A stretch of 64,000 nucleotides of DNA from Chitinophaga ginsengisoli (GTDB lineage: Bacteria; Bacteroidota; Bacteroidia; Chitinophagales; Chitinophagaceae): NCBI RefSeq assembly GCF_003014595.1, contig NZ_PYGK01000003.1, positions 558,001-622,000 of the forward strand, written 5' to 3'. A program made the translations under genes and the position numbers. The notes below the pieces were generated by a model. It had not been told where the DNA came from. It saw only the letters and a program-made list of their open reading frames with translations, and did no database searches. Positions 43,504 through 53,341 of the stretch are shown one piece after another (positions within the stretch are counted from its first letter, which is position 1; every line of letters begins with the position of its first letter).

Positions 43504-46020
43504 ATGAAATACACAATTACCATTCTTCTCTGCTTATATATTTCACTCGTAAACGCCCAGAAGCCGCCTATTAACAACTTCACTTACAAAAGCTGGGAAA
43601 TGCTGGTAAATTATCAGATTTCCGACAATGGCAAATACGTCTGGTATACTTATGGATCTGAACTTACCGGCAGCACGCTGGTGGTACGCGCCGTTCATGG
43701 TAGCTACTCCAAATTATTCACCGGCGTATGGGATGCTGTCTTCGTGACAGACAATCAACACCTGGTATTCAATTCACCCAAGGGTCTTGGCGTATTGACA
43801 TTAGGTACATCGACTGTCAATTATATACCGCGGATCAATAACTATACAGTGGCCGGCAATGGTAAATGGCTGGCCGTAAAGCAGGCAGATACCTTGCTGC
43901 TTAAAAATCTGCATACTACTGAAGAACATTACTACGCCCCTGTTACTACTTATCTATTTAATAAAGCAGGAAATGTGCTGGTATATTATACTAAAGACAG
44001 TCTGATGTGGATGGAGCCTGCAACTGGTCAATCCAAATTAATCGCTATAGGAGATCACATTGACAACATTACTTTTAATCATGCGGATACCGCCATTGCG
44101 TTTACTGACAGTAGTTATATTTATTATTTCGGGAAGGGAATGGACAGCGCGAAACAAATCCAACTGTTGGGATTAAAGCCGGGTACTACACTATCTCCCA
44201 TGCCACTAAAGTTTAGCCCTGATGATAAACTAATATTCCTGAAGGTCGCCAGAGAACGGACACCCTCTCCAAAGGATACCGGGCAGATAACTGATAAACT
44301 CAGTGTGTGGGACTACCGGGATGTCCGTCTGCATTCCCAGGTGGCTCCCGATCCTTACAGCCCTTTTACAGCCCTTGTTCCTGTATCCGGAGGCGTGGTT
44401 ATTCAACTCGAAAATACAGATACTACCTTATCGGGCCTGCCAGGGAATCAATATGCCCTGGTATCAAACGTAGTGAATGAGGAAGACGCCTTCTGGGATG
44501 CGAAGCAGGTAAGAAATTACGATCTTGTCTCGCTGACAAACGGGACACGTAAGCACATCGTATCTTCTTCCCAGGCATCGATCGGCGTGGCCTTGTCTCC
44601 TGCTGAACGTTATGTTAGCTGGTTTGATCCTGCTACCCAACACTTTTTTATTTATGAAATTAACACAGGGGTCACAAGAAATATTTCTGCGGATGTTCCG
44701 ACTATGCTGACCAACACCCATATCTGTCGCGATGAGGTATGGCCCTATGGAGCCGCCGGCTGGCTGTCGGATGATCAGCGTCTGTTGATCTATGATGAAT
44801 TTGATATATGGCAATTAGATCCGCGTGCAGGCACACCTCCTCTTAATATTACTGATCATTATGGCCAGCGGTATAAAACCATGCTCCGGGTGGTTTATCC
44901 TCAGCAGTTGCCTACACTCAGGGAGAATGATCCCCTACTGGTCACCTGCCTGGATAGTAATAAATATAATGGCTTTATGCACGTTAAAGCAGGGGTTAAT
45001 CACTCACCGCAGCCAGTCAATATGGAACCTGCTGTATATCATTTCCCCGCTCTGGTTGTTTTCGAGCCTCCTGTTCCCCTTAAAGCGAAGAAAGCGGATG
45101 TGTATATCCTGCAAAGGCAAACCGCCACCCAGGCGCCCAATCTCGTCACTACTACCGACTTTAAAACCTTCAGACCACTCTCTGATCTCCAACCACAACA
45201 AGCCTACAACTGGCTGACGACAGAACTGGTTCATTGGCAGATACCCGGAGGTTCCATCGGAACCGGCATATTATATAAACCAGAAGATTTTGACAGCACC
45301 AGGCAATACCCCATTATATTTCATTATTACGAACGACGTAGTAATGAACTTTACCTCTTTCCGAAGGTCAGGCTGAGTAATGGACCTTTAACCATTGCCT
45401 GGTATGTCAGTAACGGATACCTCGTTTTCGTTCCCGACATCTATCGTCCCACCGGCCAGAATGGGCCAGCTATTCTTAATACAGTCGTATCTGCGGCACA
45501 ATACCTGTCTACCCGACCTTATGTGAATACAAAGAGGATGGGACTACAGGGCCATAGTTTCGGTGGATATGAAACTAACTACCTCATTGCACATACCCAT
45601 CTCTTCGCTGCAGCACAGTCGTCTGCCGCGCCTTCGGAACTATTTGGCCTCCACGGTGGTCTAGGATTCGGAGGTAGGAGTTACCACTATATATCTGAGC
45701 TGGGACAGCTGAACCAGGGTGTGGCCCCCTGGGAGAACCCCGACTTGTATGTGCAGACCTCTCCTATATTATTTGCCCGGGAAATCAGCACGCCTTTACT
45801 GATGATGCATAACAAAGAGGATGGCGCAGTGCCGTTCTCACAATCAGTGGCTTTGTTCACCGCGCTGCGAAGACTAAAAAAGCCTGTGTGGCTGCTGGAG
45901 TATCAAGGGGAAGGGCATGTGCTGTTTGATCCGGGCTGTCAGCTGGATTTTAGTATTAAGCAGGAGGAGTTCTTTGATTATTACCTGAGAAACAAGCCCG
46001 CTCCGGCGTGGATGCGGTGA
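43504..46020 (+). CDS. S9 family (prolyl oligopeptidase-like) exported peptidase, copy 1
   Basis: This 838-aa exported protein (ATG 43504, signal MKYTITILLCLYISLVNAQ) has a beta-propeller N-terminal two-thirds and an alpha/beta-hydrolase catalytic domain. The nucleophile is S685 in MGLQGHSFGGYETNYL, the aspartate lies in MHNKEDGAVPF near 765, and the histidine in GEGHVLF near 805. It should cleave short peptides in the periplasm or outside. An upstream in-frame ATG at 43468 would spoil the signal peptide. It lies between paralogous small exported protein genes B (upstream, divergent) and C (downstream), an arrangement mirrored by copy 2 at 53342, so the pairing appears meaningful. Confidence 0.93.
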   Translation: MKYTITILLCLYISLVNAQKPPINNFTYKSWEMLVNYQISDNGKYVWYTYGSELTGSTLVVRAVHGSYSKLFTGVWDAVFVTDNQHLVFNSPKGLGVLTLGTSTVNYIPRINNYTVAGNGKWLAVKQADTLLLKNLHTTEEHYYAPVTTYLFNKAGNVLVYYTKDSLMWMEPATGQSKLIAIGDHIDNITFNHADTAIAFTDSSYIYYFGKGMDSAKQIQLLGLKPGTTLSPMPLKFSPDDKLIFLKVARERTPSPKDTGQITDKLSVWDYRDVRLHSQVAPDPYSPFTALVPVSGGVVIQLENTDTTLSGLPGNQYALVSNVVNEEDAFWDAKQVRNYDLVSLTNGTRKHIVSSSQASIGVALSPAERYVSWFDPATQHFFIYEINTGVTRNISADVPTMLTNTHICRDEVWPYGAAGWLSDDQRLLIYDEFDIWQLDPRAGTPPLNITDHYGQRYKTMLRVVYPQQLPTLRENDPLLVTCLDSNKYNGFMHVKAGVNHSPQPVNMEPAVYHFPALVVFEPPVPLKAKKADVYILQRQTATQAPNLVTTTDFKTFRPLSDLQPQQAYNWLTTELVHWQIPGGSIGTGILYKPEDFDSTRQYPIIFHYYERRSNELYLFPKVRLSNGPLTIAWYVSNGYLVFVPDIYRPTGQNGPAILNTVVSAAQYLSTRPYVNTKRMGLQGHSFGGYETNYLIAHTHLFAAAQSSAAPSELFGLHGGLGFGGRSYHYISELGQLNQGVAPWENPDLYVQTSPILFAREISTPLLMMHNKEDGAVPFSQSVALFTALRRLKKPVWLLEYQGEGHVLFDPGCQLDFSIKQEEFFDYYLRNKPAPAWMR

Positions 46021-46108
46021 TGACAAACTTTTATCCCTTGCTAGCAAGTAATGTATACTTCGTCCAAACCGGATAGGTAAGATATTAAAGTAGTTTTAGC
46101 AGAAAGCC

Positions 46109-46459
46109 ATGAAAAAAGCAAGGATCTTTCTTTCCATCATTGCCCTACTGGCAGTTGTAGGAGGCGCTTTTGCCTTCAAAGCTTTCAGGTTTAATGCCAA
46201 CCCCGCATGGAGATATACAACTGCTATTACAATTGGTGGGAGTGTGTATGCTTCTACAGTGTCGTTTTGTACTTCAACGCAAGCAGTATCCTTCTTTACT
46301 ACAGAATGTTTTGAGATAACTACTACCTGCATCTCGACACCATGGGTAGGCGGACCGTCCACAATTACGTTAAGGAATACTGCCAATACCAGCCTGACAT
46401 ACACAATACCCGAGGCGTCTTGTATTGTTGTTACGTCGTGTGTAACGGCTATTTTATAA
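46109..46459 (+). CDS. Small exported protein C (MKK...GG..AFK family)
   Basis: This 116-aa family member begins MKKARIFLSIIALLAVVGGAFAFK and lies 88 bp after the S9 peptidase gene on the same strand. It has more cysteines than its relatives (SFCTST, ECFE, TCIS, SCIV, SCVT) and many Thr and Ser residues, so several disulphides or surface sugars are possible. AGAAAG lies close before the ATG. It has the same N-terminal cassette as A, B and D but its mature part is more diverged. It converges on the thioredoxin-like gene at 46508. Confidence 0.72.
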   Translation: MKKARIFLSIIALLAVVGGAFAFKAFRFNANPAWRYTTAITIGGSVYASTVSFCTSTQAVSFFTTECFEITTTCISTPWVGGPSTITLRNTANTSLTYTIPEASCIVVTSCVTAIL

Positions 46460-46507
46460 AAATGATTCGGTCATAAACATCCTAAAAAGACACCTGGCCA
46501 GGATCTA

Positions 46508-47005
46508 TTAGGAGTTTATGACCTTCTTCAATGAATCTACCCCAACCCCACCAATCACAATCTGCTTAAACTCTTTCTTTTTATCATACACTACCAGGTA
46601 TGGGAAACCTGGCGCTTTGTAATAACTCAAAAAAAAGCCTTTTATATCTTTTCCAATGGTCACATTCTTGTATTGATCCAGCTTAAACAAGGTGTCATAC
46701 ATCTGGATTTCCTTAAAGTCTGACATAGTCGCCATATAAAAGCGCACATCCTTTAACTCATCCATTCGCTTCGTGATCTCCCTTGTCAGGGCCTGGCAAT
46801 AAGGGCAATCCGGGCCAAAAAAGAATAACACGACTGTTTTCCCTTTAGGGATATTCGCCGTATTTAATTTGATAGTAGTATCCAGCAACTGGATATTAAA
46901 CGACGGCATGTCTTTATCTATCCCAGGAGGCAAGGCACGCTTATATTTCGTACAACTGGCTATTCCTATTCCGACTATTATCAAAACGAACAACAATGAT
47001 CTCAT
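46508..47005 (-). CDS. Thioredoxin-fold lipoprotein with CPYC motif
   Basis: This 165-aa protein has a lipoprotein signal ([18 protein letters not shown]) and a TlpA/AhpC-type thioredoxin fold with the redox centre in FFFGPDCPYCQALTRE, then a cis-proline region AFPYLV-like (GFPYLVVYDKK). It is probably a membrane-anchored disulphide reductase or isomerase in the periplasm. Its start codon shares one base with the stop of the upstream FAD/GT-C fusion gene (TAATG), so the two are translationally coupled. A role in forming or resolving disulphides of nearby cysteine-containing exported proteins is possible but unproven. Confidence 0.88.
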   Translation of the reverse strand: MRSLLFVLIIVGIGIASCTKYKRALPPGIDKDMPSFNIQLLDTTIKLNTANIPKGKTVVLFFFGPDCPYCQALTREITKRMDELKDVRFYMATMSDFKEIQMYDTLFKLDQYKNVTIGKDIKGFFLSYYKAPGFPYLVVYDKKKEFKQIVIGGVGVDSLKKVINS

Positions 47006-50000
47006 TACGATTGTATTTTATTATTGGCTGCCTTCCAGATATAATCCAGCAGTAGCAATCCAAAGGAGAAAAATATTAATATCGGTAACATCTGAAAGCG
47101 CAAGGCAATCTGAGAGGCGAATACACTAAATCCAAAATTGATGATCCAGAGGCCGAAGGCCAGTAGTAAGCCTATTGATAAGGCCCTGTTATGCTTGATG
47201 CCATGCAGTATTACAAACCCTACCAGACTGAATAGGAACACCACATTCATCACACCTACCAGGATAGGATAAAAGCTGAGCACCGTTACCTTCAGATCCT
47301 TAAAATGTGTCTTCAGCTTCCTGGATTCAAAGCCAAACCACATCTGCCCTATTGGTGCTATACTGTCTTTCCCCATGTTGTACGTATCTAAGAATTCTAC
47401 TGGTGGTGCATAGTACTTCATGGTGTTAGGCAGTAAATAATACTGGGCAAATGTGGTTGGATATTGCCTGATCAGGTATGAGCCATACTCCGCGAAAAGC
47501 GGCCCTACGGTAGCCCACTTCTTTAATATATGTGCAGTTGAGTCCTTCTGGAATTTACGATACATGTATTGCTGCAGCGGAGATTTTGGATCCCACATAT
47601 ACCATGTATTGGCGATCATCATCTCCTGCTGGTGCATAAAGATGTTCCTGGTAGTATCAAAATAAGTCCGCACCATCTTGTCCAGCTGTTTGAACTTAGC
47701 CGGCATTGGAGGTGGAGGTTCATCCTGTACGAAACGATAAGCATATAAAGCATTATTCGCCATCTGCCATCCGCTGAAAGGCGAGAATTGTCGGATACCA
47801 GTCAGGCGATCATACTGGTTACTGGTGTGCCACACAAACCCTGCTATGAGAATTACACTGGACAAAATCCCTACTACCTTTCTCTTCCAAGGCTGCCGGC
47901 TGATAATAAATGCCAGTGCAGCAACAATTGGATAGAACAAGGCATTATATCTTACGGTGAATGCCAAGAGAATAGTAACGGCATGTAAAATGATCAGGGT
48001 TTGGTTCGGTCTGTGGAGTATCCAGAGTAATAAGGTAAACCATATCAAACTCAGACTTAAGAACAACGCATCGCTGGATACATAATTCGCCATGTACAGG
48101 AATACCGGGTTAAAAACCATACAGACATAGAGTACCCCGAATGTGACTTTTCCCGGCTTATAGAAGTAAGCAAGTGTAAATACAAGGGCTAAGGCACTGG
48201 CTTGCAGCAATAAATATTGAAATCCAACCAGTGCTGTGTCTGATATGGTAAGTGTACTGAAGAAACGTAGGAATTTAGAATACCCAATAGGATAAGTATT
48301 GATACTAAAATTCCCATAAGCAGATTCGAGATATACATAAGAATCCCCATCAATAAACCCTGCTGAAGGATATAGGTGTTTGAAGATGAAAAACTGGACA
48401 ATGACGGCTAAACCAGCGAACCACACAAGTGCTTTATTCCAGGGGAGATCCCAAAGGAATTCTTTGAATGAAGGCACACGCCTAGGTACTGCAGCTACAG
48501 GCGCCGCATCTGCGGATTTTTCTTCGTGGTATTCCTGTTCTGTATTGATGGCCCAGATATTATCTTTAGTGGTGATACCTTCAATTATATTGTCCACCGC
48601 TACCATCGCTGTCAACATCGAGTGGTCCGCATTGTTGTATTTATGCATACCATTACGCCCCACCAGGAACAGGTTCTCTAACTGATCTGTATAGGCTCTT
48701 ACCTCGTCGAAATGAGCATAAGCTCCGAAATAGGCCGGATAGGTTTTCTCTACTCTCAGTACCGTACTGTCCAGCACATTCTCTGATGTAGCCAGGCCGA
48801 TCTTTTCGAGTTCCCTAATGGCTAATGCGGCAATTTCTGCATCAGGTAGCTTCCAGAAATCATCTGTTTCATTACAGAAGAACTCCATACCTACCCAGGC
48901 AGTGTCTGGGTCTTTTACCATATAGGGGCTCCAATTGTTGAATAACTGCAACCTTCCCACCTTTACATCCTTCTCTTGTATATAGATCCAGGTATCTTCC
49001 AGTTTCAATGGCTTCCATTCGCCAGTATGTTTATCAAGGAAAGAAAGCTTACGAAGTAGAATCCCCACGGTAATGAAGTCTCTGTATTGCAGCTTAGAGG
49101 CAATGTCTTTAACCGGCTCCGGCACCTCTCCTACTATTCCCCCAATCAATTCCTTAACAGGCATAGTGCTGAAGAAATAATCTCCCGTAAGGGATAATTC
49201 TTCTCCTGTCTGGTTATTGACAGCAGTAACAGCTGTTACCTTATGATCATCCGTATAAATATGCTTTACATCATGATGCATGTGGATAATGCCTCCCATC
49301 TCCTGCACCTGGCGGGCTACTTCTTCCCATAATTGCCCGGGGCCTAATTTGGGATAAAAGAACTGTTCTATCAGGCTGGTTTCCGTATCCTTCTGCGCAA
49401 CATCTGTCGTTACCTTTTTCTTCTTTTTACTGAGCTCCTGGATGGCATGCTCTATCGCCTTACGGATGCTTACCCCTTTGATGCGTTGTGCCCCCCATTC
49501 AGCAGGGATTTCGTCACAAGGCACTCCCCACACCTTTTCCGTATAATCTTTGAAAAAAAGATGGTATAAAGTCTTCCCAAACCGGTTGATCATAAAATCT
49601 GCCAGGCTCTTTTCGGGCTTACGAGGGAATAACTGTGCCCAGAGGTAGGAGAACAGGATAGCAATGGTCCTGCCTATCCCTAATTTCCTGAGTGTATCTA
49701 TAGATAAAGTAATCGGATAAGTAAAGAAGCGGCGTAAGAAGTAGATCCTGGACAAACGCTTACGTACCAGCATTACCTTATCAGGATCATTACTTTTTAG
49801 ATTCTCCGGCAGATCCTTCCTATTAATATCCCGGGACTTATTCTGGTACTTAATTTTAAAAGACTCTTCACTACCGGCCTGCAAAGGCAGAATATTCAGC
49901 CACCAGTGCATTACCCGGTCAGACTTGGAGAAGAACCGGTGCCCACCGATGTCCATGCGGTTACCTTTATAATTAATGGTCTTTGAGATACCACCTATAT

Positions 50001-50115
50001 CTCCGCTTTTTTCTAATATGATGGGGATAATGTCAGTGCGTTGTAACATCTCATAAGCGGCAGTCAATCCTGCGGGGCCCGCTCCTATGATAATGGCATT
50101 TCTTTTAGATTCCAT
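47005..50115 (-). CDS. FAD oxidoreductase fused to a GT-C-like membrane glycosyltransferase
   Basis: This 1036-aa protein joins two parts. Residues 1-520 are a FAD protein of the UGM/protoporphyrinogen oxidase-like group ([44 protein letters not shown]-terminal [19 protein letters not shown]). After a linker, residues 555-1036 are a polytopic membrane domain with about ten helices whose first loop carries an acidic motif [14 protein letters not shown], as expected of GT-C sugar transferases using lipid-linked donors. The second half is clearly paralogous to the separate membrane protein encoded next at 50218. FAD proteins of the first type occur in surface-glycan gene clusters. The fusion could link sugar modification to its transfer. 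Confidence 0.85.
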   Translation of the reverse strand: MESKRNAIIIGAGPAGLTAAYEMLQRTDIIPIILEKSGDIGGISKTINYKGNRMDIGGHRFFSKSDRVMHWWLNILPLQAGSEESFKIKYQNKSRDINRKDLPENLKSNDPDKVMLVRKRLSRIYFLRRFFTYPITLSIDTLRKLGIGRTIAILFSYLWAQLFPRKPEKSLADFMINRFGKTLYHLFFKDYTEKVWGVPCDEIPAEWGAQRIKGVSIRKAIEHAIQELSKKKKKVTTDVAQKDTETSLIEQFFYPKLGPGQLWEEVARQVQEMGGIIHMHHDVKHIYTDDHKVTAVTAVNNQTGEELSLTGDYFFSTMPVKELIGGIVGEVPEPVKDIASKLQYRDFITVGILLRKLSFLDKHTGEWKPLKLEDTWIYIQEKDVKVGRLQLFNNWSPYMVKDPDTAWVGMEFFCNETDDFWKLPDAEIAALAIRELEKIGLATSENVLDSTVLRVEKTYPAYFGAYAHFDEVRAYTDQLENLFLVGRNGMHKYNNADHSMLTAMVAVDNIIEGITTKDNIWAINTEQEYHEEKSADAAPVAAVPRRVPSFKEFLWDLPWNKALVWFAGLAVIVQFFIFKHLYPSAGFIDGDSYVYLESAYGNFSINTYPIGYSKFLRFFSTLTISDTALVGFQYLLLQASALALVFTLAYFYKPGKVTFGVLYVCMVFNPVFLYMANYVSSDALFLSLSLIWFTLLLWILHRPNQTLIILHAVTILLAFTVRYNALFYPIVAALAFIISRQPWKRKVVGILSSVILIAGFVWHTSNQYDRLTGIRQFSPFSGWQMANNALYAYRFVQDEPPPPMPAKFKQLDKMVRTYFDTTRNIFMHQQEMMIANTWYMWDPKSPLQQYMYRKFQKDSTAHILKKWATVGPLFAEYGSYLIRQYPTTFAQYYLLPNTMKYYAPPVEFLDTYNMGKDSIAPIGQMWFGFESRKLKTHFKDLKVTVLSFYPILVGVMNVVFLFSLVGFVILHGIKHNRALSIGLLLAFGLWIINFGFSVFASQIALRFQMLPILIFFSFGLLLLDYIWKAANNKIQS

Positions 50116-50217
50116 AATATGGCATTGAATAATTGTAAACAGGGCACCTCAAGGGTCGTGGTTAACTATTCTAAAATACCACAGTATGCGTTCTGAATTG
50201 TTAGGAGAAAGCGGATA

Positions 50218-51747
50218 TTATACAGCCGGGTCAACGACGGGTTCAACCTCCTCTTTTTTGGGTTTAGATTCCTGGAAACTCTGCCTGATCACAAACTCCA
50301 GCAACAAACCGGCAAACGCAAGGGTGAAGATGAATGGGAATGCCTGGTACCGCAATACAATCGGTGAAGCGAATACACTGAATGCCAGGTTACTGAGCCA
50401 TATCAGCAGCATGATCCATAATACTGCCCGGTAATAGGGACTGACTTTTGAGAAGCCACCAAGGACGACAAACCCAATAAATCCAAAGAAGAAGATCACG
50501 TTGATCATGGCTAGTAATAGCGGGAATATTGCAGTGAGAATAATGATTTTATTCTTAGAGAAGTGATGCACTTTGTTGGACTTATAGCCAAACCAGTTTA
50601 CTGCGCCCGGATCGACGGTGTCACTTCCCATATTGTATATTCCTAAAAACTCGGTCGGTGGAGAATAATAGTTTATAAAATTAGGCCAGATGTAATAGCG
50701 AAGGAATTCACCTGGATACTGTTTGATCAACCAAGAGCCATACTGTCCGTAAAAATTTGAGACAGATGCCCAACGCTTGAGATAATAGGTAGTACTATCT
50801 TTTCTATATTTCTGAGCTAGATATAATTTTAGCGGCGCTTTTTCGTCCCATAAATAATAGATACCCAATTCCTGATCCGGCCGTTGTTTTAGGCGGCTAA
50901 GAGAATCCATATGTTTTATGGTAATGGAGTGAATCCTCGCAAATTGCTTTGGAACAGGTCCTCTATTGGCAGGTGCGACATGAGCATACATAAACAAGGC
51001 ATTACTTCCCATTTGCCAGCCCCCAAAAGGAGAAAATGTAGCTACTCCTAATCTGTCCTTAAATGTCAGTGTGGTATAAAGCAAGAACCAGCTAACAGGG
51101 ACTATAACAATAGCTAATCTCAACAACTTTTCTCTAATTGTTCCATTTGCCAGTAACACTACAAGAATGCTTATAAAGGGATAATACAGGGCGTTATAGC
51201 GCACAGAGAACACAAACCCCAATACTAGAGCATGAAAGATGAACATCTTAGCTGCGGGTCGAAATAACAGCCAAAATAGGCTTGTCAGCCATAGAAGACT
51301 GAAGGTCGCAAATAGAGCATCACTGGATACAAAGTTGGCGATATAAAGCCAGAGCGGATTTAGGACAAGGAGGATAAATAATACTCTCATTGCCCACTTG
51401 CCGGGCTGCAATAAATATTTTATAGAGAATAAAAAAAAGAGTATTGCCAGCTGTAACAATGAATATTGAACAATAACCAGCCCAGTGTCCGAACGGTTAA
51501 ATACACTTATCAATCTGAGGAATTTGGAGTAGCCCACTGGCCACATGTTTATATTTGCATTATTATATGCAGCGTCAATATAAGAGTATGAATCCGGCAA
51601 AAAATTGGGGAAGGGATATAATTTAACTATAATGGATAAAAATGTACTGGTTATCACTGCTGATAATATTAAACAAATCCGGTTCTCCTTGTCGTACCAA
51701 ACGTTTTTATAAAAATCATGCGATAATAATGGTTCTTTTGGCGTCAT
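50218..51747 (-). CDS. GT-C-like polytopic membrane protein
   Basis: This 509-aa membrane protein has about ten transmembrane helices. Its first loop carries FLPDSYSYIDAAY, then INMWPVGYSKFLRLIS, FVSSDALFATFSLLW, SVRYNALYYP and FSPFGGWQMGSNALF; each of these has a matching segment in the C-terminal half of the 1036-aa fusion. The pattern suggests a PMT/ArnT-like GT-C glycosyltransferase, although catalytic identity is inferred. ATG 51747 is preferred over a GTG at 51783. It lies 102 bp upstream of the fusion gene on the same strand, with probably shared transcription through fusion and thioredoxin genes. The charged C-terminal tail (KPKKEEVEPVVDPAV) is cytoplasmic-like. Confidence 0.82.
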   Translation of the reverse strand: MTPKEPLLSHDFYKNVWYDKENRICLILSAVITSTFLSIIVKLYPFPNFLPDSYSYIDAAYNNANINMWPVGYSKFLRLISVFNRSDTGLVIVQYSLLQLAILFFLFSIKYLLQPGKWAMRVLFILLVLNPLWLYIANFVSSDALFATFSLLWLTSLFWLLFRPAAKMFIFHALVLGFVFSVRYNALYYPFISILVVLLANGTIREKLLRLAIVIVPVSWFLLYTTLTFKDRLGVATFSPFGGWQMGSNALFMYAHVAPANRGPVPKQFARIHSITIKHMDSLSRLKQRPDQELGIYYLWDEKAPLKLYLAQKYRKDSTTYYLKRWASVSNFYGQYGSWLIKQYPGEFLRYYIWPNFINYYSPPTEFLGIYNMGSDTVDPGAVNWFGYKSNKVHHFSKNKIIILTAIFPLLLAMINVIFFFGFIGFVVLGGFSKVSPYYRAVLWIMLLIWLSNLAFSVFASPIVLRYQAFPFIFTLAFAGLLLEFVIRQSFQESKPKKEEVEPVVDPAV

Positions 51748-52770
51748 ATATTTGCAGGTTAACACATAAAAACTAATATTCACAATATAAACAAGAATTG
51801 GAAACTATAGTTACCAGATAGAGAATATTTAAATCTCAAATCGGAAACATCAATTCAAGATCCGTCCTTGCTTCGTACGAAAAAACATTAAACACATAAG
51901 TATACTACATCAAGAAGAGCCATTGAATTACACCTTGAGAAGACGGGATAGATTCGACGTAGACGACAGTAATCAGCTTAAGTATTCCGCCACAACTCGA
52001 GCCGCCAAATTTCCATTTCGTGACATTTTTTCAATTCGATATCAAATTTATTCATTTGTAATAGCTAATACTTGTTCTCAAATAATTGCTCCCCATCTTT
52101 CCTCTTGCATTCGCAGAAAATCCTCTCGCTTAAAATTGACGTTGCACATTCTATAGCTCCAGAAAATACCTCCTAAATACCTGCAAGCATAACTGCACAC
52201 CACCGACATCGCCCGGATACATCATATTATAAACGCATGCATCGATCATTACATTAAACAAAGACTGTATCTCCTATAAAGTTTTCCAATAACCTAATTT
52301 TCTTGAGGAATGTTCCATGTAACTTTGGTCAAGAATAACATTTGAACAGTGTGTTTTAGGTTTTGATCAACCATGTTAATTTACTATGAGTGCTTTACAG
52401 CCAAACATGTGAGCAACACCAAACATACATGATGGTAATATTTCAATCTGATTTAAAAAGCTATCTGCATAGATAAATTGCGAAGTTTCCATAGCCAGGA
52501 CAGCAAGGTTATTAGTTTTACCAATCACTATTTCAAAATCCACTATTACTTCATTACAACACCGATCAACATAAGTAAATTTTATTTCAGTAAGAATAAA
52601 CGATTTCCCAACAAAAAAAATCTGTACGCTAGATTTTTGGTTATTGAAACAGCAGAACATATACAAAATAAAAATCTGATCAGATCCTTCGCCGTAAGGT
52701 TAAAACCTACCACCTGTTGCGAAGCTAAACAAAAGTGTGGGTTGACATATAAAAACATAAAATCATTATT
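51748..52770. other. AT-rich gene-free interval
   Basis: About 1 kb between the GT-C-like gene and small protein D with no convincing gene. A 96-codon reverse frame (52376-52666) and an overlapping forward frame (52478-52774) exist; the reverse one has a moderately protein-like composition, with several Cys residues, but no ribosome-binding site or recognisable family, so I do not call it. I see no repeats or RNA genes. Base composition becomes clearly richer in A and T from here onward. Confidence 0.5.
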
Positions 52771-53130
52771 ATGAAAAAGGCAAAACTTCTCCTAGCTCTA
52801 GTTGGTATTCTAGCCATATCAGGAGGCATAGTAGCTTTTAAAGTTGCTAAATTCAACTCAACACCTGTATGGAGATCAACCACTTACATAACCTCCTTGG
52901 TTGGCACAAAAACTTATAAGGCAGTTGGTCCATATTGTACAAGTACAGCTCCTACTACCTTGTTTATACCAGCACCTGGAGCAGAAAGCTTTTTGGCTAC
53001 GGTATCTACAACGCTTAACCAAGTGCCAGCCAATGTTACCGCAACTGCAACGGATGGATCACAAGCTACTACTTTGATCCAAACATTCCCTTGTACAACA
53101 ACAACAACATTTGTAACAAATGTTATTTAA
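52771..53130 (+). CDS. Small exported protein D (MKK...GG..AFK family)
   Basis: This 119-aa family member starts MKKAKLLLALVGILAISGGIVAFK. The mature part is rich in Thr, Ala and Ser, with two cysteines in GPYCTSTAP and FPCTTTTT, at positions matching A and B. Its beginning (FNSTPVWRSTTYIT) is closest to that of C (FNANPAWRYTTAIT). It precedes the second S9 peptidase gene by 211 bp, the reverse of the order seen for copy 1 and C. A hairpin at 53214-53244 lies between the two. Its codons are more AT-rich than those of A-C. Function unknown. Confidence 0.74.
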   Translation: MKKAKLLLALVGILAISGGIVAFKVAKFNSTPVWRSTTYITSLVGTKTYKAVGPYCTSTAPTTLFIPAPGAESFLATVSTTLNQVPANVTATATDGSQATTLIQTFPCTTTTTFVTNVI

Positions 53131-53213
53131 TTAAACTTTTTTGATGTACTAGAAAAAATAAGGAGCAGTAAGTCATTCTCCGCAATTTTTAATCAAGTGA
53201 TCAAAAAGTAAAA

Positions 53214-53244
53214 GACAAATGCCACTACTATTGTGGCATTTGTC
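53214..53244 (+). other. Strong hairpin between gene D and the S9 peptidase gene
   Basis: Twelve-bp perfect arms GACAAATGCCAC and GTGGCATTTGTC around the loop TACTATT. There is no T-run after it, so it may protect the 3' end of the gene D mRNA or partly terminate transcription rather than be a classical terminator. Confidence 0.6.
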
Positions 53245-53341
53245 CTCACCTTAGAATATTTAGTTTCCCTATGGTACTATCTTAAATTTACTGCAACTTC
53301 TCTATTAAGAGGCACTTTTAAAATAGTGCACATATTCTAAC

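Noticed and set aside
52376..52666. 96-codon reverse frame in the AT-rich interval before gene D
   Set aside because: No ribosome-binding site, no recognisable family, and an overlapping open frame on the other strand; AT-rich DNA with cysteine-rich translation can be chance.
42259..53130. Reading the GG in the small proteins as a double-glycine leader of bacteriocins
   Set aside because: The GG lies at the end of a hydrophobic signal-peptide core, not after an amphipathic leader with the usual L-S-x-x-E-L pattern, and no peptidase-containing ABC exporter is nearby. A standard secreted protein is more likely.
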